DNA of 64,000 bases from Acidobacteriota bacterium. GTDB taxonomy: Bacteria; Acidobacteriota; Terriglobia; Acidiferrales; UBA7541. Below the pieces are notes generated by a model. That model saw only the letters and a list, made by a program, of their open reading frames with translations. It did no database searches and was not told the origin of the DNA. Shown here in pieces: positions 19,858-29,443 of this stretch. The DNA is taken from contig QHYS01000057.1 in assembly GCA_003223325.1 (NCBI GenBank), positions 1-64,000 of the forward strand, read 5' to 3'. Made by a program: the position numbers and the translations under genes. How positions within the stretch are numbered: the stretch's first letter is position 1; each line of letters begins with the position of its first letter.

Positions 19858-19951
19858 GTCATTGTGAAGCGAAGCAAACAATCTCTATGCTGAAACCAGT
19901 CAAAAAGAGAGATTCTTCGTCATCCGCCCCGGGCGGACTCCTCCGAATGAC
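19858..19951. repeat. dispersed intergenic repeat, GTCATTCCGAGG class (copy 3, minus-oriented)
   Basis: Reverse complement GTCATTCGGAGGAGTCCGCCCGGGGCGGATGACGAAGAATCTCTC ...; other end GTCATTGTGAAGCGAAG. Confidence 0.75.
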
Positions 19952-20184
19952 AGGAGTGCCTGTAGGTCGCGGCTTCCGCCCCGACGTTGAGCCTGGAGAA
20001 TGAAACCGGAGCGAAGCGGTGTCGATGGTGCGTCCTCTCCATCACACCGTCGGTCTTGCCACCGCGCGGAACTCTTCGCGCCAATTCGCTACTCAGCACA
20101 CTCGTTTTAGGCCATAATGCGCGGCGCGGCGGCCGCAGCGCTGCGCTGGGTCGAAGCCGCCATTGGCTGCCCCTGAGGTGACGC

Positions 20185-22344
20185 TTGGCGACGAAAATCT
20201 GGAGCTCCACGGCACCTCCTGAAGACTTTCAGCCGTACATCGATTCGGAGCGAGGCGTTCCCGAATTCACCCTGCGCGCCATCCTGGCCGGCATTGTCGC
20301 CGGCCTTTTTTTCGGCGCCGTCACGGTGTACGTGGGCCTGCGCGCTGGCCTGACGGTTTCCGCTTCGATCCCCATTGCGGTGCTCTCCATCAGCATCCTG
20401 CGCGCCTTTGGCAAAGTCACGATCCTCGAGAACAACATCGTCCAAACGACCGGCTCGGCCGGTGAATCGATTGCCGGCGGCGTGATTTTCACGCTCCCGG
20501 CGCTGATTTTCCTGGGCTTTCCGCTGGAATACTGGGGCGTCTTTTTCCTAGCGCTGATTGGCGGATGGCTCGGTGTGCTCTTCATGATTCCGTTGCGGCG
20601 GCAGCTCATCGTCAAAGAACACGGCAACCTTCTCTATCCAGAGGGCACTGCCTGTGCCGACGTGCTCGTGGCGGGCGACCGCGGCGGTTCGTTCGCCGGC
20701 CGCGTCTTCTGGGGATTAGGCCTCGGCGGCCTGTACTCCGTGCTGATGAACACGATCGGAGCATGGCGCGATACGCCCATGTACAACCCCAAGTGGCTCC
20801 CCGGAGCGTCTTTTCGCGCGAATATCACTCCCGAATATCTCGGGGTGGGCTATATCATCGGCCCGCGCATCGCCGGCATTCTCTTTTCGGGCGGCGTTTT
20901 TTCATGGCTGGTACTGATGCCGGCCATTCGTTTTTTCGGCTCGCTGGCGCCCAATCAAGCGCTCTATCCGAGCACGGTCCCTATTCCGCAGATGACCTCC
21001 GATCAACTCTGGTCGAGCTACATCCGTCCGATGGGCGCAGGCGCCGTGGCCGCCGCGGGAGTGATCACGCTGGCGAAAACGATGCCCACCATCTGGGCGG
21101 CGCTCACGACGGGCCTAAAGGAAATCAAGGCCGGCCGCCAAGGCCGCGCGCGCGTGGCCAATCGCATCGAACACGATTTGCCCATGAAGTTCGTCGCTCT
21201 TAGTGCTGCGGCGGTGGCGGCCATGATTTGGGTCCTGCTTACCTTTCGTCCCATTCCCGGCGCGCAAACCGGGCTCTTCGCCAACTTCCTCGCCGCCATT
21301 TTTGTGATTGTCTTTGGCTTCTTGTTCACCACAGTCTCTTCGCGCATCACGGGGCTCATCGGCACTTCCTCGAATCCGATCAGCGGCATGGCCATCGCCA
21401 CGCTAATGGCCACGTGCGCGATCTTCCTGCTGGCCGGCTGGACCGGCGGCAGTTATTCCGCTCTGGCCCTCACCATTGGCGGCGTGGTCTGCGTTGCCGC
21501 CGCGAACGCTGGCGGCACTTCGCAGGATTTGAAGACTGGCTTTCTCGTGGGTGCGACTCCCTCGAGGCAGCAAATCGCGCTGATCATCGGCGCCATGGCT
21601 TCGGTATTTGTGATCGGCGGAACGCTGAAGCTGATGAACCTCGGCTTGGCGGAATACAAGCCGGTGCAAATTGATTTAAACATCGCGCAGCTGCCCACCG
21701 GTGTGCAGGTGGAAAACCCGGATTACGTCTACCAGGGCAAGACCTATACGCTCATCAACGCGCTCGGTTCGGGCGTCGTACCCGACGGCAAATACCTCTA
21801 CGATCCCGATACCCAGCGCGTCGAGATTCAGTGGGTGCAGGGCATCGGCAGCGACAAAGCCGCCGCGCCTCAGGCCCGGCTGATGGCCACAGTCATCAAC
21901 GGCATACTCAACCGCCAACTTCCCTGGCGGCTCGTGCTGCTGGGAGTCTTTCTCGTTTTCACTGTGGAATTGCTCGGCATTCGCTCCTTGCCCTTTGCCA
22001 CCGGCGCATATCTTTCCATCGCCACAACCATGGCCATTTTCGCCGGTGGCGTGGTGCGCTGGCTGGTGGAACGCAGCCGCGGACCCGCCGCCGGAAATGA
22101 AGTCGGTCCCGGCCCGCTTTACGCCAGTGGCTTGATCGCTGGCGGCGGCGTCTTTGGCCTGCTCGGCATTGTCGTTACGCTGCTCGAGGACCAGGAGTTC
22201 CGCTACCACATTTTCCGCTCCGGCCTCTTCCAGTTTGGTCCGAAGATTATGGGCGGCTTGGCCGATCGCCACCTCTTCGCGGTTTTCATGTTCGTCCTGC
22301 TCGCCGCGTCTCAGTTCTACTTCGGCCGCAAGAAGATGGAGTAG
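20185..22344 (+). CDS. oligopeptide transporter, OPT family
   Basis: [74 protein letters not shown] start. Confidence 0.92.
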   Translation: MATKIWSSTAPPEDFQPYIDSERGVPEFTLRAILAGIVAGLFFGAVTVYVGLRAGLTVSASIPIAVLSISILRAFGKVTILENNIVQTTGSAGESIAGGVIFTLPALIFLGFPLEYWGVFFLALIGGWLGVLFMIPLRRQLIVKEHGNLLYPEGTACADVLVAGDRGGSFAGRVFWGLGLGGLYSVLMNTIGAWRDTPMYNPKWLPGASFRANITPEYLGVGYIIGPRIAGILFSGGVFSWLVLMPAIRFFGSLAPNQALYPSTVPIPQMTSDQLWSSYIRPMGAGAVAAAGVITLAKTMPTIWAALTTGLKEIKAGRQGRARVANRIEHDLPMKFVALSAAAVAAMIWVLLTFRPIPGAQTGLFANFLAAIFVIVFGFLFTTVSSRITGLIGTSSNPISGMAIATLMATCAIFLLAGWTGGSYSALALTIGGVVCVAAANAGGTSQDLKTGFLVGATPSRQQIALIIGAMASVFVIGGTLKLMNLGLAEYKPVQIDLNIAQLPTGVQVENPDYVYQGKTYTLINALGSGVVPDGKYLYDPDTQRVEIQWVQGIGSDKAAAPQARLMATVINGILNRQLPWRLVLLGVFLVFTVELLGIRSLPFATGAYLSIATTMAIFAGGVVRWLVERSRGPAAGNEVGPGPLYASGLIAGGGVFGLLGIVVTLLEDQEFRYHIFRSGLFQFGPKIMGGLADRHLFAVFMFVLLAASQFYFGRKKME

Positions 22345-22949
22345 ATTTTGTGCCCTCGGCTGACTGCTGGGCATAGCAAGCCGGTGGTCGGGACGCTTGA
22401 CCCTGAGGGCTTCTGCCTCGATTCGCTGAACTTCTCAGGAAGATTTGCACCCCAAATCGTTTTGTCTGAGGGACCTCCTGTATTGAGCCCGAAGGCCCGT
22501 GCGTGCACAATGCATCCCATCGATCATGCGATTGGGAGAAGGACTGGTATGGCTCGAGAACCACAAGGCGAGACCGAGTTCAGAGCACACCACGTTGGAC
22601 TTGAGCGCCTCAGAGAACACTTAGAACGCGTGCTGCTGAGCTCTGAGGTGCAATACGGTGTCCGCTTCGACGAGGATAGCGCAAGCGGCGAATTTGCCTA
22701 TTCCTGGGCCGCCATCTGGTCGGAAAACTGAGACCGCTTTATCTCCATCCATCCCCCTTCCCGCAAATCTAGTTCCCCGGCGAGATGGAGTAGCTGTTTA
22801 GCCGCCCTTCCAGCTGGTACGATTTCGGCGGCCACTCATAGCAATATCTCTGAAAACTGACATCTGACTTTTGGCGCGTGGAATAACCTTTTACCGTTGC
22901 GCTCCTTGGCGGAAAGGCGTAGTTTCCGAAATATCGATAGAGGTGTGCT

Positions 22950-23360
22950 GTGGAAAAGAAATTCCTTCTGGTTTCAGCGGTCGCGGCTGGGCTGCTCTCT
23001 GCCACCGCGGCGTTTGCGCATCACGGGACCGCGGGATATGACATGGCGAAGGTTGTCACCCTCACGGGTGCCGTGACCAAGGTCGATTGGACTAATCCGC
23101 ACATTGTCATCTACATGGACGCGAAGGATGCTGGCGGAAACCTCCAGCATTGGTCTCTCGAACTCTCCGCTCCGCTTCTCATGCAGCGTTTCGGCTGGAC
23201 GAAGAATTCCGTCAAGGCTGGAGACCAACTGGTCGCCGAAACCCATCCCGCAAAGAACGGCGCCCCGGTCGGAACCAGCGGGACCGCAACTTTTATCCTG
23301 AAGTTCGTGGTGAACGGCACACCGCTGCCCGTAGTCGGAGGCGCGCCGCTTCGCGAGTGA
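22950..23360 (+). CDS. DUF6152-family secreted protein (copy 1)
   Basis: Signal peptide ending AFA then HHGTAGYD; LTGAVTKVDWTNPHIVIYMDAKD; GTG start; paralogue at 56160-56567. Confidence 0.85.
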   Translation: MEKKFLLVSAVAAGLLSATAAFAHHGTAGYDMAKVVTLTGAVTKVDWTNPHIVIYMDAKDAGGNLQHWSLELSAPLLMQRFGWTKNSVKAGDQLVAETHPAKNGAPVGTSGTATFILKFVVNGTPLPVVGGAPLRE

Positions 23361-23387
23361 AGCCCGCAGCGGCTTCGCGCTGGAGCC

Positions 23388-24221
23388 TTGCGTCAGATGA
23401 TGAGGAGTCACACGATGCGGAATTGCCGGATCAGCTTGCCTAAGAGCTTGGCCGTCTTCGTGGGCTTACTGTGCTGCACCCCGGTCCTGCTTGCACAAAC
23501 CGAGGCCCCACAAAAGCCGGCGAATTCACCCGCCGCCCCGGCTTCTTCTCGGGCGCCAGACCTCTCTGGGAATTGGGCCATAAAGCCGGGCGGGACGAGT
23601 TGGGATCCGTCCGACCCCAATGGCAGCAAGCCCGAGCAGCTCCCGATGACGCCGTGGGGACTCGAACGGCTAAGGGCCGCCAAGCCTCCCTTCGGAGCCC
23701 ACCAGTCCTTCGAGCCCAATGATCCCCACCAAAGGTATTGCGATCCCCCCGGCACGCTGCGTATGTACTCTTACCCCTGGCAATTCACCATCGTGCAAAC
23801 TCCCGCTCAGGTTTACCTGCTCTTTGAATACCTTCATACCTGGCGTGTGGTTACCATGGATCGGCCGCATCCCAAAGATTTGGACTCCAGCTGGCTCGGC
23901 GATTCGGTGGGCCGCTACGAGGGCGATGCGCTCGTCATTGACACCATCGGCTACAACGACAAGACCTGGCTCGACATGGTGGGACATCCGCACAGCGATC
24001 AATTGCACACCACCGAGCGCCTGCGCCGCCTGAATCACGATACCTTGGAGCTGGAGCTCACCATCGGAGACCCCAAGGCCTATAGCCGGTCCTTCACTTC
24101 AAAGAAAATCTTCAAGCTGAGCTCTTTTCCCATGGGCGAGACGATGTGCTCCCTCTCCGAGGATCAGTCGTTTCAGCGGAACATTATGGATCGCACGGTT
24201 TCCTCGCCCCCCGCGAAATAG
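23388..24221 (+). CDS. secreted protein of uncharacterised family, partner of DUF6152 gene (copy 1)
   Basis: PDLSGNWA, GDSVGRYEGDALVIDTIGYNDKTWLDMVGHPHSDQLHTTERLRR; paralogue at 55422-56144. Confidence 0.8.
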   Translation: MRQMMRSHTMRNCRISLPKSLAVFVGLLCCTPVLLAQTEAPQKPANSPAAPASSRAPDLSGNWAIKPGGTSWDPSDPNGSKPEQLPMTPWGLERLRAAKPPFGAHQSFEPNDPHQRYCDPPGTLRMYSYPWQFTIVQTPAQVYLLFEYLHTWRVVTMDRPHPKDLDSSWLGDSVGRYEGDALVIDTIGYNDKTWLDMVGHPHSDQLHTTERLRRLNHDTLELELTIGDPKAYSRSFTSKKIFKLSSFPMGETMCSLSEDQSFQRNIMDRTVSSPPAK

Positions 24222-24303
24222 TCCTGCATGTTGCGATTTGTTCGGTCCGCAAAAGGGAGATCGCCTTTTCTCCGCGGTGTCATTCTTTCTACAGGGATAA
24301 TCC

Positions 24304-24942
24304 ATGACTCAGGAAACTTGGAGCGCTGTCGATCGCTATATCACCGACCTCTTTGTGCCGCCTGACGCTGCGCTGAATGCGGCACTCCGGGCCAGCGAGG
24401 CGGCGGGCTTGCCGGCAATCAGCGTATCGCCGCCGCAAGGCAAATTCTTGCACTGGCTCGCGAGGGCCTTAGGAGCCCGCGCAGCCCTGGAGTTGGGCAC
24501 GCTGGGGGGTTACAGCACAATCTGGCTGGCCTGGGCGCTACCCGCTGGTGGCCGCTTGATTACGTTAGAGGCTGACACAAAACACGCAGAAATTGCCCGG
24601 GCCAATATCGCGCGGGCCGGTCTTACCAGTATTGTGGAGTTGCGCCTCGGACGAGCCTTGGATACCTTGCCGAAACTCGCCGCCGAGGGCCGCGGCCCCT
24701 TCGACCTGATCTTTATCGATGCGGATAAACCGAACTATGCGGATTACTTTACCTGGGCGCTCAAGCTCTCCCGCCGCGGCACCGTGATCATCGGCGATAA
24801 CGTTATACGCCAGGGGGCCGTGATCGACACCGCCGGCGATGACCCGAGACTCCTCGGGGTGCGCCGCTTCAACGAATTAGTCGCCGCAGAGCGGCGCGTC
24901 AGCGCGACAGCAATCCAGACCGTCGGTGCTATAGGGATATGA
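24304..24942 (+). CDS. O-methyltransferase family 3, C-terminus frameshifted
   Basis: ALELGTLGGYSTIWLAWALP, FDLIFIDADKPNYADYF, IIGDNVIRQGAVID; the natural C-terminus GYDGFTIAVVTD* is in another frame, ending at 24973. Confidence 0.9.
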   Translation: MTQETWSAVDRYITDLFVPPDAALNAALRASEAAGLPAISVSPPQGKFLHWLARALGARAALELGTLGGYSTIWLAWALPAGGRLITLEADTKHAEIARANIARAGLTSIVELRLGRALDTLPKLAAEGRGPFDLIFIDADKPNYADYFTWALKLSRRGTVIIGDNVIRQGAVIDTAGDDPRLLGVRRFNELVAAERRVSATAIQTVGAIGI

Positions 24943-25019
24943 TGGCTTTACGATTGCCGTGGTCACCGACTAGCTCTGCGAAGCGCCCGGCGATGATAAC
25001 CGGTTCCAATACCTCGAAT

Positions 25020-25790
25020 TTAGTTGCCGCTGAGCTGCGTGGAGCTCGTTCCCACCATTCGGAAATGGGCGCGCCGATTTTGCTGCCAGCAGCTTTCACT
25101 CTCTTGGGTACAGAAGGGGCGTTCTTTGCCGTAGCTCACTGTCTGAATCCGATCAACTGCCACTCCTTGCGACACCAGAAAATCCTTAGCGGCGTCAGAA
25201 CGGCGATCCCCTAACGCTACGTTGTATTCGGTCGAGCCGCGTTCGTCGCAGTGCCCCTCGATCATGATGGCAACCTGCGGATAAGAACGCAGGAATTCAA
25301 CCGTTTTGGAGAGCGCGGAGCGAGCATCGTCCCGAATGCTGGCTTTGTCGTAATCGAAGAATGCATCTCGCACTTCTTTGGTGAACATCTCTTCCACCGA
25401 AGGCTGCGGCGCGGCTGCAGCCGCCGGAGTAGGAACGGAGACCGTCACGCGCGCGCTTGCGCTCGCAGAACCGCCAGGACCCGTCGCGGTCGCGGTATAA
25501 GTGGTGGATTGCGCCGGCGTAACGCTGGCCGTGCCTTCCGCCGCGACGCTGCCCACCTCCGGCGTCACGCGCACCGAGGTCGCATTGGTCGCGGTCCAGC
25601 GCAAGGTAACCGACTGACCGCCGGAAATATTGCTGCGCGAGGCCTGCAGGCTCACGGTAGGCTGAGCGGGCGGCGGAGTAACCGCGGGCGCGCGTGGGGC
25701 TTGGTTGGCCACTCGATGACTGCACCCTGCGCTTACGACAAGAAAACCAAGCAGGCCCCACAGCCTTGTGTTGCCAAAGCGAATTCTCAT
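25020..25790 (-). CDS. pal: peptidoglycan-associated lipoprotein with an extra Ig-like segment
   Basis: Lipobox VVSAGC; C-terminal OmpA-like IMIEGHCDERGSTEYNVALGDRRSDAAKDFL; middle segment SGGQSVTLRWTATNATSVRVTPEVGSVAAEGTASVTPAQSTTYTATATGPGGSASASARVTV. Confidence 0.93.
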   Translation of the reverse strand: MRIRFGNTRLWGLLGFLVVSAGCSHRVANQAPRAPAVTPPPAQPTVSLQASRSNISGGQSVTLRWTATNATSVRVTPEVGSVAAEGTASVTPAQSTTYTATATGPGGSASASARVTVSVPTPAAAAAPQPSVEEMFTKEVRDAFFDYDKASIRDDARSALSKTVEFLRSYPQVAIMIEGHCDERGSTEYNVALGDRRSDAAKDFLVSQGVAVDRIQTVSYGKERPFCTQESESCWQQNRRAHFRMVGTSSTQLSGN

Positions 25791-25986
25791 TCGATCCTCC
25801 TCAATCTGGGCGTAGAGAGAAGCTCCTCCGGTAGTCAGCTTAGATATATCGTAATACGATACTACTGCGATCCTGGTATGAAAAGCAAGCGCAGACAGTT
25901 AACCCCGTTTGCGGTACGAACCGGGGCCGCCGTTTGGACAGCAGTTGAGGGAGAGCTAGTCGAGAAAAGCCGTTAGAATTATCCGA

Positions 25987-27717
25987 TCATTTCTCGTCGG
26001 GCAAGGCGAAAACGAAAAGCGTGGAGGTTTCCTGCCCAATGTGATTCTTCGCTTCCGGCCAATACAGCGGGGCACGAGCCTCGATCAGCGAACCGCCGCC
26101 GGAATCAATGGCTACATATTGTCGCCCGTTTACCGCATAACTGATCGCCGGAGACGCAATGCGGCTGCCGGTATTGAAGGACCAGAGTTTCTGCCCGGTC
26201 CGGTCGTCAAGGGCGAATGCATATCCTTCGATGTCGCCGCCAAAAATCAACTCACCTGCCGTGGCCAGCAGCGACGAGGCGTTGAAGTATTTCGTCGGGA
26301 AGGTCCATTGCTTCTTCCCTGTCAAAGGGTCGATAGCGGTGATATGCGGGACTGCATTGGGGTTCAGCTGTTCCTCTCTGAGCCCGCCCCAGAAGCTCTG
26401 GCCCTCTTTTACGGCATCCTGTCTTTGAGGCGTGAGCTGCGAACAGACCTCCAAAGCAGTCGTGTACCACAAACCCGTACTTGGGCTATACGCCGAATGG
26501 TTCCGATTACGGCCGCCCTGTGTTCCGGGACAGAACAAATAATCTTTGCCCGCTTCCGGCGCGACCGGCTCCAGAGGCTTTCCGTCCTTATCCAAACCTT
26601 TGGCCCACGTCACCGTATCGACGTAAGGAAATCCCTGAACAAACTTGCCCGTTTCGCGGTCGAGAACGTAAGCAAATCCGTTCTTACTCGAATGAATCAC
26701 GAGCTTGCGCATCTGCCCGTTTCGTTCAACGTCAATCAGCACAGGCTCAGGATTCGAGTCGTAGTCGTACACATCGTGCGGAGTTTCTTGGAAATACCAC
26801 CGCAGCTTTCCCGTGTCTGCATCGAGCGCCACCAGCGAATCGGTGTAAAGATTTGCACCCAGACGGTCGCCGCCATAAAGGTCGGACGAAGGATTACCCA
26901 CACCCCAGAAAATCAAGTTGAGCTCAGGATCATAGGAGCCGGTAAACCAACTTGATCCCCCGCCCAGCTTCCAGGAATCTCCCGTCCAGGTCTCGGAACC
27001 AGGCTGACTGGGCTCCGGAATCGTGTAAAAGCGCCAGGCAAGTTGTCCCGTTTTGGCGTCGAAAGCGCTGATATAGCCGCGATGAGCGCTCTCGCCACCA
27101 GTCACGCCGGTAATGACTTTGTCCTTCACGAGGAGTGGAGCTGAGCTGATCCCGCATCCGCACTTTAGGGAATTTTCGATTTCGATATTCCAAACCTCCT
27201 TCCCCGTATTCGCATCGAGAGCCACGAGGTGGTTCTCTCTTGTACCCATAAAAAGCATGCCGAAGCCAATCGCCAAGCCTCGAGCACGCCCGTTACCCGC
27301 GCGAGCGTCTTTGGCCGCCTTATACGCATAATTCCAAAGCAGCTTTCCTGAGACGGCATCCAAGGCGAACACACTGTTTTCTTGGTTCACGAGGTAGAGC
27401 TTGCCGTCGGCAATAATTGGCGCGGATTCGAGGCCTCCACGACCGCCGGTGGGAAAAGTCCATGCCGGCGCCAGCCGGTGAACATTCTCGCGCGTGATCT
27501 GATTCAACTGGCTATAGCTCCAGGCCCTGTAATTTCCGTAGAACGTGAGCCAATTCTGCGGCTCTTTCGCAGCATGGACGATACGCTCCGGCGTGACTTC
27601 CTGCCCTGCGGCCCGCGTCGCTCCCAGCAAACAAAGCCCGAAGAGAAACAAACCGATGCCAGCCTCCAATCGGTGCCGATGAAGCCCAAGACTCTCCGCC
27701 CGCTCCTGGTTCGACAC
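25987..27717 (-). CDS. PQQ-dependent dehydrogenase (quinoprotein), secreted
   Basis: NWLTFYGNYRAWSYSQLNQITRENVHRLAPAWTFPTG; WD/PQQ repeats; NRNHSAYSPSTGLWYT; GTG start preceded by AGGAGG. Confidence 0.93.
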   Translation of the reverse strand: MSNQERAESLGLHRHRLEAGIGLFLFGLCLLGATRAAGQEVTPERIVHAAKEPQNWLTFYGNYRAWSYSQLNQITRENVHRLAPAWTFPTGGRGGLESAPIIADGKLYLVNQENSVFALDAVSGKLLWNYAYKAAKDARAGNGRARGLAIGFGMLFMGTRENHLVALDANTGKEVWNIEIENSLKCGCGISSAPLLVKDKVITGVTGGESAHRGYISAFDAKTGQLAWRFYTIPEPSQPGSETWTGDSWKLGGGSSWFTGSYDPELNLIFWGVGNPSSDLYGGDRLGANLYTDSLVALDADTGKLRWYFQETPHDVYDYDSNPEPVLIDVERNGQMRKLVIHSSKNGFAYVLDRETGKFVQGFPYVDTVTWAKGLDKDGKPLEPVAPEAGKDYLFCPGTQGGRNRNHSAYSPSTGLWYTTALEVCSQLTPQRQDAVKEGQSFWGGLREEQLNPNAVPHITAIDPLTGKKQWTFPTKYFNASSLLATAGELIFGGDIEGYAFALDDRTGQKLWSFNTGSRIASPAISYAVNGRQYVAIDSGGGSLIEARAPLYWPEAKNHIGQETSTLFVFALPDEK

Positions 27718-28262
27718 GTTGTCCTCCTCTAAATCAGGGGTAGCCTGCGTCTGCCCGAAGTGGGCAGAGTATAACGCCGTCAGCACACGAAAATGAACGG
27801 GGTGGGCGCCTCGCAAAGGCGGCCTGCTCGGCATGGCCAGCCCCGAAATGACAGTTACCGAAACACAGGCCTGCAGGGTGTAGCACTTTTCCCGTTCGTA
27901 TAGCCCAACCGCCGCACCTTCACAAGGGTGAGGCCGTGCTTCCCATTCGAGTTCCTGATGGCAAATACTTCACTTCGCAACTTGGTTGTGCTTAATCAGC
28001 TGCGCCAGAGCCAGCAGCTTTGCGCTGAAGCGCAGCTTGCTTTGGGTTGCAGCGTCCAGGTTTACGATAAAGCGTGCTCGGTCGCGCCGAAAAAGCCTCG
28101 GCACGTGTGGCGCTGTGCAGAATCCAAACACTGGTGCCGTTGTCAAACAATCCGGTGTCAGCTTGCTTCGACCAGACTCGTGTCAGAATTCCCGATGTTG
28201 CAAAGCGGCTCGCCCGCCGTCACTTTGACTCCCGAGGCAGCTACCCTTTAGACTCTTTCCAT

Positions 28263-29042
28263 ATGAGCTACTTCCCGCGGTATCCCCGGGGGCGTTCGCA
28301 ATGGCGTGAATTCGTGACTCCTGCCATTCGCAATCTCGTGCTTGCCTGCGCCGGCGTCTTTCTCGTTCAGACGCTCCTTCAACTTTTCAACCTGCCCGCC
28401 TACCTGCTGTTCAATCGTGAATTCGGACTCGTTCCATTCGTTTTCCTTTTCAGGCTGCACCTCTGGCAACCGGTAACCTACATCTTCCTGCACGGCGGCC
28501 TGTGGCACATCCTGCTGAACATGCTTTTTCTGTGGATGTTTGGCGTGGACCTCGAGCGCGCCTGGGGTACGCACCGCTTTTATACTTACTTCTTCATCAC
28601 GGGCGTCGGCGCAGCTTGCATCAACGTACTCGCCGAAATCGTAGTCCATCCCGGCGGCGCTGGAGCTTCCTTCATACCCACCATTGGCGCCTCAGGCGCG
28701 ATCTACGGAATCCTGCTCGCTTCGGCCGTCATGTTCCCGGACCGCAAGATTTGGCTGATTCCCTTCCCCATTACGATTCCGATGAAGATTTACGTCATCG
28801 GCGCAGGCGCCATCGAATTTTTCCTGACGCTCGGCTCCGGCGGCGGCGATAACGTCAGCCACGTCACCCACCTCGGCGGTATGCTCGTCGGTTATCTCTA
28901 TTTGCGCCGCGGTTCTTGGTTCTATCGCGCACGCAATGGCATCTCCGATTGGCAGCGGCGACGCGCACGTCGCAAATTCGATGTGTATATGAGCAAGCAT
29001 AAAAATGAGCCGCCCTCCCATCCCGATCACTGGGTCAACTAA
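28263..29042 (+). CDS. rhomboid-family intramembrane protease
   Basis: HGGLWHILLNMLFLWMFG, GASGAIYGILLA (catalytic Ser), SHVTHLGGMLVGYLYLR (catalytic His). Confidence 0.93.
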   Translation: MSYFPRYPRGRSQWREFVTPAIRNLVLACAGVFLVQTLLQLFNLPAYLLFNREFGLVPFVFLFRLHLWQPVTYIFLHGGLWHILLNMLFLWMFGVDLERAWGTHRFYTYFFITGVGAACINVLAEIVVHPGGAGASFIPTIGASGAIYGILLASAVMFPDRKIWLIPFPITIPMKIYVIGAGAIEFFLTLGSGGGDNVSHVTHLGGMLVGYLYLRRGSWFYRARNGISDWQRRRARRKFDVYMSKHKNEPPSHPDHWVN

Positions 29043-29117
29043 CACGCTTCGCGCTTCCGGCAGACCCTGGGGGGGTATGCAAGGGTGGCATCGCTGAAGC
29101 TGCTTACCAAAACTTGC

Positions 29118-29417
29118 TCACAGCTTCCCTGCAAACCTTAGGAAATGCTCGAGAATGAGTGCAAGCTTAGAAGGATCACCCGCTCCCACGAACTGGCCAT
29201 CCCTCTTTTGGCAATCTATCCAGTCGCTTTCACCCTTGGTGGCACTGATGGGTTCGAACTTGACGGCCTCCAACGGAGTCTCGCGCAGATTCACTTTCAG
29301 GATCCAACCCGGGTTGTCGAGGGTCCCGATATCAATCCCTGACCGATGCTCCCACTCGCCATTGCATTGCTGTGAATACCAATCCGCCAGTTTCGTGATC
29401 AAGTTCAACTCTGACAT
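29118..29417 (-). CDS. immunity protein 53 (Imm53)-like
   Basis: LITKLADWYSQQCNGEWEHRSGIDIGTLDNPGWILKVNLRETPLEAVKF...DWIDCQKRDGQFVGAGDPSKLALILEHFLRF. Confidence 0.75.
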   Translation of the reverse strand: MSELNLITKLADWYSQQCNGEWEHRSGIDIGTLDNPGWILKVNLRETPLEAVKFEPISATKGESDWIDCQKRDGQFVGAGDPSKLALILEHFLRFAGKL

Positions 29418-29443
29418 CTCTAGACTCCGGATCTGCTCGACCT

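Noticed and set aside
26041-26955. 304-aa plus-strand ORF
   Set aside because: Antisense to the PQQ dehydrogenase; composition not protein-like.
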